From: Pseudomonas grimontii
GTDB lineage: Bacteria > Pseudomonadota > Gammaproteobacteria > Pseudomonadales > Pseudomonadaceae
DNA length: 64,000 nucleotides
Assembly (NCBI RefSeq): GCF_007858185.1
Contig: NZ_VFES01000020.1
Coordinates: forward strand, 1 to 64,000
Direction of reading: 5' to 3'
Under the pieces are notes generated by a model. That model saw only the letters and a list, made by a program, of their open reading frames with translations, did not search any database and was not told the DNA's origin. Numbering within the stretch: position 1 is the first letter of the stretch; each line of letters begins with the position of its first letter. This document shows, in pieces, positions 28,293-40,453 of the stretch. A program made the position numbers and the translations under genes.

Positions 28293-29999
28293 ATGTACCA
28301 ACTTTTTATCGAAGGGCTGCAACGCCTGGGCCGCGCGCTGATGCTGCCCATCGCCATCTTGCCGATTGCCGGCCTGCTGCTGCGATTGGGTGACACCGAC
28401 CTGTTGAACATCGCGGTGATGCACGATGCCGGCCAGGCGATCTTCGCCAACCTGGCACTGATCTTCGCCATCGGTATCGCCGTGGGCTTTGCCCGCGACA
28501 ATAACGGTACGGCGGGACTTGCCGGTGCAATTGGTTACCTGGTGATGGTCTCCACGCTCAAGGTGATGGACAGCAGCATCAACATGGGCATGCTCGCCGG
28601 TATTGCCAGCGGCTTGATGGCCGGTGCGCTGTACAACCGTTTCAAGGACATAAAGCTGCCGGAATACCTGGCGTTCTTCGGCGGGCGACGGTTTGTGCCG
28701 ATTGTCACCGGGTTCTCGGCCGTCGCCCTGGGGGTAATCTTTGGCCTGATCTGGCCGCCGATCCAGCACGGCATCAACAGCTTCGGTGTGTTGCTGATGG
28801 AGAGCGGCAGCTTCGGCGCCTTTGTCTTCGGCGTGTTCAACCGCCTGCTGATCGTCACCGGCCTGCATCACATCCTCAACAACATGGCCTGGTTCGTGTT
28901 CGGCACCTTCACCGACCCGGTAACGGGGGCAGTGGTGACCGGCGACCTGACCCGCTATTTCGCCGGCGACCCCAAAGGTGGCCAGTTCATGACCGGCATG
29001 TTCCCGGTGATGCTGTTCGGCCTGCCCGCCGCGTGCCTGGCGATGTACCGCAACGCCCTGCCGGAACGGCGCAAGGTGATGGGCGGGATCTTCCTGTCGA
29101 TGGCGTTGACCTCGTTTTTGACCGGCGTGACCGAGCCGATTGAGTTTGCCTTCATGTTCCTAGCGCCGTTCCTGTATCTGCTGCATGCATTGCTGACCGG
29201 CCTGTCGATGGCAGTGACCAACCTGCTGAACATCCACCTGGGCTTTACCTTCTCCGGTGGGTTCATCGACATGGTCCTCGGCTGGGGCAGGTCCACCAAT
29301 GGCTGGCGGGTGATCCCGGTGGGCCTGGCGTACGCGGTGATCTACTACAGCGTGTTCAACTACTGCATCCGCCGCTTCAACCTGAAGACACCGGGGCGTG
29401 AGGACATCCAGGTCGCGCAGGCCGAAACCATGACTGACAACCAGCGCGCCGGGGCCTACATCCGCGCCCTGGGCGGTGCCGACAACCTGCTCAGCGTCGG
29501 CGCCTGTACCACGCGCCTGCGCCTGGATATGGTCGACCGCAACAAGGCCGTGGATGCCGAGCTGAAAGCCCTCGGTGCGATGGCCGTGGTGCGCCCCGGT
29601 AACGGTGGCAGCTTGCAGGTGGTGGTCGGGCCGATGGCCGACAGCATCGCCGATGAGATCCGCCTGGCCATGCCAACGTTTGCCCCTGCGTCGCTGTCGA
29701 CCGCCACTGCGGCACCTCAAGCCGCCAGCGTTGCCACGCCCCAGGCGCAACAATGGCTCGATGCGCTGGGCGGCCGCGACAATGTGCTGCAACTGGACTG
29801 CGTCGCCATGACCCGCATTCGCCTGCAACTGGCGGATGAAAAGGCGCTGTCGCAGCCACAGCTCACCGCCCTCGGTTGCCAGGGTGTCAGCCAGCTTGAA
29901 AAAGGCGTGTGGCACCTGTTGATCGGCGAGCAGGCCCAGGGGTTGAGCGATGCACTCCAGGCCCTGGCCAATCGCCCTGCGGTGCGTGCCGACGCCTGA
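28293..29999 (+). CDS. nagE: PTS N-acetylglucosamine permease EIICB with a second EIIB-like domain
   Basis: 568 residues. EIIC membrane domain (residues 1–365: LGRALMLPIAILPIAGLLLRLG, ITGFSAVALGVIFGLIWPP-type segments, GVTEPIEFAFMFLAP) followed by EIIB (about 385–460, phospho-Cys405 in GACTTRLRLDM) and a second EIIB-like domain (about 487–560). In the second copy the residue aligned with Cys405 is Ala505; a cysteine stands two residues earlier (Cys503), so it probably is not a normal phospho-carrier. No EIIA is fused; NagF supplies it. GGAGA precedes the ATG. Confidence 0.93.
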   Translation: MYQLFIEGLQRLGRALMLPIAILPIAGLLLRLGDTDLLNIAVMHDAGQAIFANLALIFAIGIAVGFARDNNGTAGLAGAIGYLVMVSTLKVMDSSINMGMLAGIASGLMAGALYNRFKDIKLPEYLAFFGGRRFVPIVTGFSAVALGVIFGLIWPPIQHGINSFGVLLMESGSFGAFVFGVFNRLLIVTGLHHILNNMAWFVFGTFTDPVTGAVVTGDLTRYFAGDPKGGQFMTGMFPVMLFGLPAACLAMYRNALPERRKVMGGIFLSMALTSFLTGVTEPIEFAFMFLAPFLYLLHALLTGLSMAVTNLLNIHLGFTFSGGFIDMVLGWGRSTNGWRVIPVGLAYAVIYYSVFNYCIRRFNLKTPGREDIQVAQAETMTDNQRAGAYIRALGGADNLLSVGACTTRLRLDMVDRNKAVDAELKALGAMAVVRPGNGGSLQVVVGPMADSIADEIRLAMPTFAPASLSTATAAPQAASVATPQAQQWLDALGGRDNVLQLDCVAMTRIRLQLADEKALSQPQLTALGCQGVSQLEKGVWHLLIGEQAQGLSDALQALANRPAVRADA

Positions 30000-30008
30000 C
30001 ACCGCTAC

Positions 30009-30069
30009 CTATCTACCGCCCCGGCCGGGGCGCCGCTGTCCATGCTGAGGGTTCATACCCTCAGCATGG
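30009..30069. promoter_or_regulatory. tandem hairpins between nagE and the toxin gene
   Basis: CGCCCCGGCCGGGGCG (about 30018–30033) is a perfect palindrome. It is followed by CCATGCTGAGGGT (30040–30052) paired exactly with ACCCTCAGCATGG (30057–30069) across a TCAT loop. The second stem contains both candidate ATG codons of the downstream gene. No T-run follows. They could attenuate read-through from nagE or block translation starts. Confidence 0.55.
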
Positions 30070-33000
30070 AGCCCGTGCCCGTGAGCACTTCCACTACCCC
30101 CCTGTCCTTTGATGAGATCAAAGGCTCGCTCAACCTGATCGGCCATCACCTGCTCAAGGTTGATACACCGCTGCTGCCAGAGCAGAAGGCGTCCGCCGCG
30201 TTGGCGTATCTGGAGCGCGTGAACCGTCTTCTACAAGAACACCGCACACAGGTCCTGAACAAAGGCCGGACACTCTACTCGGCGTTAACCCACAGCGAGC
30301 TGAACAGCCCTGCGGGGCTGGCGCTGTTGGCCAGCCTCAAGTCGTCGCTGAACACCCAGTTACTGGCGATGGACCTGCGTGAGCAAATCGATGGCAAAAG
30401 CCAAAAAGCCTTCATGACGTATGAAGCGGGTTACACGGCCTTGGCCAACGAGGCGGCCCTGGGAGAGACGGACCGCCTGTTGCATCCGCAAGAGCGGGCC
30501 ATGCTCGATCGCCTCTCGCTGGGCCCGACGCTACGCCCCGGCCAATACGCACTGACCATGGAGTACCAGGACCAGACCGTCGAGCTGGCCGGAGCCTTTA
30601 TCGTCACCGAAAAATCCAGCCCAGTGGTGACCGAACTGACGGCCAATGCGGCAGTGGGCAGGGTGATGTTGTTCACACCGTCACGCGGAATCGAAGCCTT
30701 CGACTCACTGACCGACCTCAACAACCGGCTGCGATCAAGCCTGGATAACGCCGGTGAACGCCGTGATGTCCTGAGCCTGCTTCCGGTGCGTTATCACGCC
30801 ATCAGCCCTGAGGCGATCTGGCCATTGACGCTGGTGCCTATCGACGCTGCGCCACTGTTCGAACATACCTACAACGCGCTGATCACCAAACGAGGCAAGG
30901 ACATTGACCGGGCCTTGAGCCTGGTCGACAACCCTCACAACGACGCAGGCCAGTTGATCGATGCGCTGGACCGCGCCATTAACGATGCCCTGCCCGACCT
31001 GACTGCCCGCCTTGAATGGCGTGCCCAGGTGCTTTTGGACGGATGGCTGCGCCACAGCGCGCCAGAGTGGTACCGCAGCGCCAACGAAGCGCACCGCACA
31101 CTGCTGGCCGACCATTTGCGCCGCTATAACGAAGCCCGGCAACACCTGCTGGACCTATTGGGGCCGGTCACCACGCCAGACGCCCTGGCCCGTTACCAAT
31201 GGCTGGAACGCTTGAACGACGACCTGGAAATCCACGATCTCGACCCGCAGCAGATAGAGGTCAATACTCGCCGTGTTCTGGACCCCATCGGCGAATATGA
31301 GCACGACCGAAGCCTGGTCGAACTGGCTCTGCGCGGCCTGCATACAGGCGATGAACACCTCGACTCCGACTTCCTGAAAAAGACCACGCTGACCTGCAAC
31401 GGCGCACCGCTGGCGCCGGCGCACAACCACCTGACGCCCGCCTGGCTGCTGGAGCAGTTGGGTACGCTGCAACCGCGTATCGATTTTGGCGAGCTGCAAA
31501 AACAACTGCATGCCAAGCCTGAAGTCAGCCAAGCCATCGAAGCCATGCTTGATCTCAGAATCAGCGCACTGGCCTATACGGCGCTATTGCAAGGCCACCT
31601 CAGCGAAAACGACTACACCCTGATCCAAAGCCTGCGCCAAGGCAGCGGTACCGGCCTGAGCGCCTCGACCCTGTCACTGCATGAAGCCCAGTTGCAGGAC
31701 CTGTGGGTGCTGCGCCAGCGCAACGCCGAGGATGTGGTCATACGCGTGCTGCTATGCACGCCCGATGCCCCACGCGAGCAACAATTCCAGGCCTTCAACA
31801 GTGAAGCGGCCTGCCAGAGTCATATCCTCGGCTGGACCCTGGACAACGGCCTCAAAGCGCCAACCGGTACCATGACCGATTACCTGATCAGCCGCGTTGC
31901 CCTGCGTTTTCGCAACAAGATGAAGCAGGTACTCAGCGGCTTGAGCTTCAAGCCTCAGGACCTTGAGCACGAGGAAGTCACCTTCGGTCGGAGCAACAGC
32001 CACACCGATTGCCTCAAGGACATGGCGGCCCATGTACTGGCCACCCGTGTCGATGACTATGAGTTCAGTACTCCCGGTTGGTACCGTTCCGCGCCTGCCG
32101 GTACTCGCCGCAAACTGCTGAAACTGGCGGAGGACGCCGAAGGTGGAACGCGTACCTATAACGACTTTCCGCTGTCTGAAGCGAGCGTCCCCACCTTTAC
32201 CGACTACTTGCATGAACAGGCCAGGACCCAGCTGAACACACTGCTCGGTCACCCTCACGTTGAGGTCGACCCGGACACTGTGTGGGCCTACTCACCGCCC
32301 TCATTGGTCGGCACTTCCACACCCGCGCCTATTTCCTATACCCAGCTCTACCGCGACGGATACGCCGATGGCATTGGTTTTCTCGACGAGAAATTCTCCC
32401 GCTCCGCGCGTTTCAAAGGGCCGGACAAGGTGGACCTCAGCCAGCTGACGGCGGAAAAGGTCGCGCGCTCGATCACCGGCGTCTGGATCGGTCAACGCTA
32501 CACCAACGAGATCAAGACCCGGCTACTGAACACTGACAGCCCAGGCTATGAGCTGCGGCGCAATGCCACGCTGGTTCTGACCCAAATGCGCATGCAGAAC
32601 GCGGCGCTTGAATGTCAATTGCAGGGCCATATCGCCAGTGTCGATTTGCACTGGCTGGAACGCAGCATCGCGACCATGGGCAGTACATCGGCACAAACCC
32701 GTCGCGACTATGCCATTCACCGGCTGATGATTGATGGCGATTGGGTGATGGGCACCTACCTGTTCAGTCATGGCGACAACCCAACGCTGCTCTATACCCC
32801 CAATGCACCGGACGGTACCAGCTGGCGCGAAGCCAAACTGTTCAACTACCTGCTGAAAAAGACCTCGGGGATGATCCAGTACCTCACCTCGCGCGTCGCC
32901 ACCCCATCCAGGGCCAGAGTCCAGGCCTTTCTGGAAAAGGCCAAGGAGCAGCTGCCCGAGCATCTGGACAGAACCACTGTCAGCCCCGCACGGTACGACT

Positions 33001-35822
33001 CGCGTCACGCACAAACGCCGCTGCCCGATTTGCGCAAAGACCTCTACAACATGAAGCTGCAGCGCATCATCGACGATGTGGAGGCCACCACGGTCAGCCG
33101 CGTGCAAATGATCAGCGGCATCTTATGGACCTGCGTGGAGTGGGTTACGGCTGTCGCCACTGCGCCATTCCCCATCCTGAGCCTGAGCGCCGGCCTGTTG
33201 CTGGCGTTCAAGGATGGCATGCTCGCGCTGCACGCTTATCATCAAGGGGATAACGCAAAAGCGCTGGAACATTTCATGGGTTACCTGCTCAACAGTGCCG
33301 GCGCGCTGTTCACCGACCTGCGACCAGCGCTTGGCTCACTCAAGCGCCTGGGCGAAGCAGCTGTGCAACCCGCGCTGAGTGGCTCAGGCAAACGCCTTAC
33401 GCGCACACCCTCCCTGAAACTGATCAGCCCGCTGGAACCTGCCCCCCTCGCCCCAGCCGGCATGCAGCCGGCCTTGTTCAATGGCGAACTGCTCTGGGCG
33501 CCCAAGGCCCCTGACCCGATTGGCCGTTACTTGCTGTATCGTCTTGACCCGGTCACCGGCAAGCTGGTCTCGACCACGCGCCTGGCCGCGCCCGATGCCC
33601 AGGGGGTGTGGAAACGAACCGGCGTGGCAGGCGGCGCGCCCAAGTATGAAAAAGTCGCGGAGTCTCCTGACAGGCTCAAGCACTATGAGATGCCGGCCAA
33701 GTACCAGGACAACCTGAAACACGTTGTGAACCCCGACACGCCAGAGGTGCTCGCGGCTGCAAATGATTGGCTCCCGGATAATCCTGGCGTCATTCGCGGT
33801 ATCGTGGCCAGGGACCTGCAGCCTGCACTCGAGGTTTATCAGCAAAAGGTCAATCATCTGACCAAGGATGCAGAAGACTTCTTCAACGCTCGTACTCCTG
33901 CTGCTCCCCGCGCGCAGGTGCCGGTTGTCGAAGCGACGACTTCTTTGCCGGTACTCACCGACAGCGCCGCCTTCACGGCCAACCCGAACCTGATCATTGG
34001 TGCAGTACCGGGTTCCATCGCCAGCAAACAGCTGTTGATCGATAACATGGAGGCCCTGATACAAAAAGGCTTCAAACGCCTGTACGTGGAGTACCTGCCC
34101 GGCGACGTCTTCCGCGAGAAACTGCAAAGATTCAATAGAGGAAAGTCCTGGAAAAATATTGAGCGGCACTTGAAAGTCATCGACAAAACCCTGGGGTTTA
34201 CCGAGAACGCCGAGTTCTCTTACCTCAGCCTGATGCGCGAAGCTCAAAAGAAAGGCATGAAAGTCTATGCCGTCGACGCTTCAACGTCCTACCAACTGGA
34301 CGATGCACTGAGTGTTGGGGATACCCCACCCACCACCCCACGCGACAACTTCCTCAGGAACTACTACTCGCACAAGGTGTTGGAAGGCGATATCGAAGAC
34401 CTGCCGAACGAGCGCTGGATCGCCTTGGTGGACCCATCGCGCATGACCACCTTCAATCAAAAACCTGGCTTGGCCGACTTGCACAAGGCCGTCGCCCTGC
34501 GGGTTGAAGATGTCGGTCTCGGCCAGCCTGCGGGCATCTGGGTCGACAGCCCGGGCAACATCGCCGGCGATGCCCTCGCCAAAGGTGATTACCGCCTGGC
34601 CTTGCCCACCTCGTACAAAGCTGTCGAGCAGCCTGGCCCGTCCGGCGCGGCAGCATTACCCGCCATTGGGCATTACAGCGAATACGATATCGCGCCTTCC
34701 CTGCGCGAGAGCATCCGCACACAGTCAACCGAACCCTATGGCCTGGATACCCATTACTTGCCAGCCCCAAACCAGCGAGAAGCGTTCTTTGCCTTCAAGA
34801 GCACCCGAGAGCGCCTGCACAACGCCGCCAAACAGTTTCTAAGCAGCCCTGAGGAGCTACCTGCTCGCGCCGATCTTTCAGCGCTGAGTACGCAAGCCCA
34901 GCCGGAGCTCTTCCTTGACACGTTCGGCAAGAGCAAGCTGCCGGGACTGGTCATCGGTGAGGCCCACAGTGCCCAATCCGGCAAGGCGTTCCTGATAGAG
35001 CATATGAAAAAACTCAAGACGCTGGAGGTCAAAACCCTCTACGTTGAACACCTGCTCACCGATCTGCACCAGGCAGACCTGGATACGTTCTTTCGGACAG
35101 CAAAAATGCCACGCGACCTGCATGACTATCTCAGGCTTCAGGACACCGGCCACATGCCGTTCTACAGCGGTCCCAATACCTATTCGCAGGTGGTCCAGGT
35201 CGCCAACAAATACGGCATTCGAGTACGCGCGCTCGATTGCAGCGCCAGCTACCACGTAGAAGGTGCGGGCCCCGGGGCTCGCCACGAAATGTTCAGTTAC
35301 TTCGCCTCACAGGTCATCAAGGCGGACCAGGCGGCAAATGGCCCCCACCAGTGGGTGGCTTTCATCGGCAACACTCATACCAATACTTACCAGCAAGTGC
35401 CCGGCCTGGCCGATCTGCAAGGTGCTGTCGGCCTGCATATCCGCGATGTCCCACCCAATATGTCGAGCAACATCCGCCCTGGCCGTTGGGAAACCCACTT
35501 GAAAACCCGTTGGACGGCATTACGCAGTGACTTTACGTTGGACCTCGGCGTGGCCGGCACACGTGAACCAGACGCCTTCGTGCCTCTGGACAGAACCCGG
35601 CTGAAAGCTACCGGGCACTTCCTGGTCGAACATCCGTCGATGGCAGAAACCAACCTGCTGCACAAATCCAGAAGCGGCGAGATCGTCTCGACCCCAATCC
35701 AGGTGGACGATCAGGGGATGTTTTTCATTGATCGCTGGGGCATGGCGCAACAGCGCTTTGCCCACCAGACCACCTTGATCGATACCATTCGTGCCGAGGT
35801 GCAACTGACACCTGCGCCATAA
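30066..35822 (+). CDS. dermonecrotic-type giant toxin with two tandem TIKI/RRSP-like modules
   Basis: 1,918 residues from the ATG at 30066; a GTG at 30081 (VSTSTTPLSFDEI) has a better ribosome site (GGAG, 9-base spacer) and an ATG at 30042 is also open. The first ~1,000 residues are helical and resemble DUF6543 dermonecrotic-toxin proteins of Pseudomonas. A hydrophobic hairpin follows (about 1015–1088: MISGILWTCVEWVTAVATAP, LSLSAGLLLAFKDGMLALHAY), a likely translocation region. Two homologous modules come next. Module A (about 1295–1475) has GAVPGS and DPSRMTTF where module B (about 1610–1790) has GEAHSA and GNTHTNTY; B keeps Glu1632, His1634, Glu1661 and His1771, A keeps only Glu1342. The B pattern matches the TIKI/EreA/ChaN-like fold shared by the Ras/Rap1 protease domain (DUF5) of MARTX toxins. 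No signal peptide; export route unknown. It lies between nagE and yqfO. Confidence 0.75.
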   Translation: MEPVPVSTSTTPLSFDEIKGSLNLIGHHLLKVDTPLLPEQKASAALAYLERVNRLLQEHRTQVLNKGRTLYSALTHSELNSPAGLALLASLKSSLNTQLLAMDLREQIDGKSQKAFMTYEAGYTALANEAALGETDRLLHPQERAMLDRLSLGPTLRPGQYALTMEYQDQTVELAGAFIVTEKSSPVVTELTANAAVGRVMLFTPSRGIEAFDSLTDLNNRLRSSLDNAGERRDVLSLLPVRYHAISPEAIWPLTLVPIDAAPLFEHTYNALITKRGKDIDRALSLVDNPHNDAGQLIDALDRAINDALPDLTARLEWRAQVLLDGWLRHSAPEWYRSANEAHRTLLADHLRRYNEARQHLLDLLGPVTTPDALARYQWLERLNDDLEIHDLDPQQIEVNTRRVLDPIGEYEHDRSLVELALRGLHTGDEHLDSDFLKKTTLTCNGAPLAPAHNHLTPAWLLEQLGTLQPRIDFGELQKQLHAKPEVSQAIEAMLDLRISALAYTALLQGHLSENDYTLIQSLRQGSGTGLSASTLSLHEAQLQDLWVLRQRNAEDVVIRVLLCTPDAPREQQFQAFNSEAACQSHILGWTLDNGLKAPTGTMTDYLISRVALRFRNKMKQVLSGLSFKPQDLEHEEVTFGRSNSHTDCLKDMAAHVLATRVDDYEFSTPGWYRSAPAGTRRKLLKLAEDAEGGTRTYNDFPLSEASVPTFTDYLHEQARTQLNTLLGHPHVEVDPDTVWAYSPPSLVGTSTPAPISYTQLYRDGYADGIGFLDEKFSRSARFKGPDKVDLSQLTAEKVARSITGVWIGQRYTNEIKTRLLNTDSPGYELRRNATLVLTQMRMQNAALECQLQGHIASVDLHWLERSIATMGSTSAQTRRDYAIHRLMIDGDWVMGTYLFSHGDNPTLLYTPNAPDGTSWREAKLFNYLLKKTSGMIQYLTSRVATPSRARVQAFLEKAKEQLPEHLDRTTVSPARYDSRHAQTPLPDLRKDLYNMKLQRIIDDVEATTVSRVQMISGILWTCVEWVTAVATAPFPILSLSAGLLLAFKDGMLALHAYHQGDNAKALEHFMGYLLNSAGALFTDLRPALGSLKRLGEAAVQPALSGSGKRLTRTPSLKLISPLEPAPLAPAGMQPALFNGELLWAPKAPDPIGRYLLYRLDPVTGKLVSTTRLAAPDAQGVWKRTGVAGGAPKYEKVAESPDRLKHYEMPAKYQDNLKHVVNPDTPEVLAAANDWLPDNPGVIRGIVARDLQPALEVYQQKVNHLTKDAEDFFNARTPAAPRAQVPVVEATTSLPVLTDSAAFTANPNLIIGAVPGSIASKQLLIDNMEALIQKGFKRLYVEYLPGDVFREKLQRFNRGKSWKNIERHLKVIDKTLGFTENAEFSYLSLMREAQKKGMKVYAVDASTSYQLDDALSVGDTPPTTPRDNFLRNYYSHKVLEGDIEDLPNERWIALVDPSRMTTFNQKPGLADLHKAVALRVEDVGLGQPAGIWVDSPGNIAGDALAKGDYRLALPTSYKAVEQPGPSGAAALPAIGHYSEYDIAPSLRESIRTQSTEPYGLDTHYLPAPNQREAFFAFKSTRERLHNAAKQFLSSPEELPARADLSALSTQAQPELFLDTFGKSKLPGLVIGEAHSAQSGKAFLIEHMKKLKTLEVKTLYVEHLLTDLHQADLDTFFRTAKMPRDLHDYLRLQDTGHMPFYSGPNTYSQVVQVANKYGIRVRALDCSASYHVEGAGPGARHEMFSYFASQVIKADQAANGPHQWVAFIGNTHTNTYQQVPGLADLQGAVGLHIRDVPPNMSSNIRPGRWETHLKTRWTALRSDFTLDLGVAGTREPDAFVPLDRTRLKATGHFLVEHPSMAETNLLHKSRSGEIVSTPIQVDDQGMFFIDRWGMAQQRFAHQTTLIDTIRAEVQLTPAP

Positions 35823-35901
35823 CGGCCCGCCCTGGCCAGTGAACTCGCTCAACGGTGGGACGATTCGCCTTGCTGCCGATGAAGCGTTCGCAGCCAACAA
35901 A

Positions 35902-35933
35902 AAACCCGCTGGCCAAACTGGCCCAGCGGGTTT
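35902..35933. terminator. bidirectional terminator between toxin gene and yqfO-like gene
   Basis: AAACCCGCTGG (35902–35912) pairs with CCAGCGGGTTT (35923–35933). On the plus strand TTTCTTGTTT follows; on the minus strand TTTTTTGTTGG follows. It serves two converging genes. Confidence 0.85.
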
Positions 35934-35954
35934 CTTGTTTATGCAGCCAACGGA

Positions 35955-36266
35955 TCAGAAATCCGCCAACTGCCACACCTCATACGCCGGTGTCTCGTAG
36001 GGATGGCTCAGCTTCAACGCAGCCACAACAGCCACGATCAACTCGTTCGCCACCACCAGCTCAACCTTCCACTCTTCAACCACTTCAACCTGGCCCACTT
36101 GCCCGATAAACGGCTTACTGCCGTCCAACGCGCGAAACTGGCCCTGGCCCAGCACTTGCCAGGCGCAGCTGTCGTAGTCGCCGATGCGCCCGCCGCCAGC
36201 TTTGAAGACGGCGGTTTTCACCGTCTCCACATGGCTGTCGGGCACAAAGAAGGCAAGCTTGTACAC
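35955..36266 (-). CDS. YqfO/NIF3-like small protein
   Basis: 103 residues: MYKLAFFVPDSHVETVKTAVFKAGGGRIGDYDSCAWQVLGQGQFR … ALKLSHPYETPAYEVWQL. This is the CutA/PII-like insert domain of NIF3-family (YqfO) proteins occurring alone, a common form in Pseudomonas. Function unknown. Co-oriented with purL, 4 bases downstream of the purL stop, so probably co-transcribed. Confidence 0.85.
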   Translation of the reverse strand: MYKLAFFVPDSHVETVKTAVFKAGGGRIGDYDSCAWQVLGQGQFRALDGSKPFIGQVGQVEVVEEWKVELVVANELIVAVVAALKLSHPYETPAYEVWQLADF

Positions 36267-36270
36267 GGCC

Positions 36271-40167
<3,897 letters not shown>

Positions 40168-40441
40168 CTTCGGGACAGCCTCGGGAAGGGGTGTGCTTTG
40201 AGGCCGTGCATTCTAGCGTAAACCTGCGCCAACGGCACCCGAAACGGCACCGCTGGCTGCTGCCGAACGTCAGTTGGCACGGTTTGCACGCTATCGGGGC
40301 GTTATCCAAGGCATTCCGCGCAGTTATTTTAACCGTCACAATCGGGCGCCAAGCCACGTTTCTGCGGGCTGCAGCACAGTTTTGGCGGTGCTAGCAGACA
40401 AGTCCGCCGCTGTCGAGATATGGCGCCGTGGGTCGTTTGCG

Positions 40442-40447
40442 TATACT
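40442..40447 (+). promoter_or_regulatory. -10-like TATACT just before mltF
   Basis: TATACT ends 6 bases before the mltF ATG (40454). If it is the real -10, the transcript would begin at or next to the start codon. No good -35 is visible 17 bases upstream and no Shine-Dalgarno precedes the ATG. Weak evidence; alternative promoters further upstream in 40168–40440 are possible but none stands out. Confidence 0.3.
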
Positions 40448-40453
40448 GCGCAG

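Noticed and set aside
35823..35954. Search for a small immunity gene next to the giant toxin
   Set aside because: Only a terminator hairpin lies between the toxin stop and the yqfO-like gene; no open frame of useful size on either strand.
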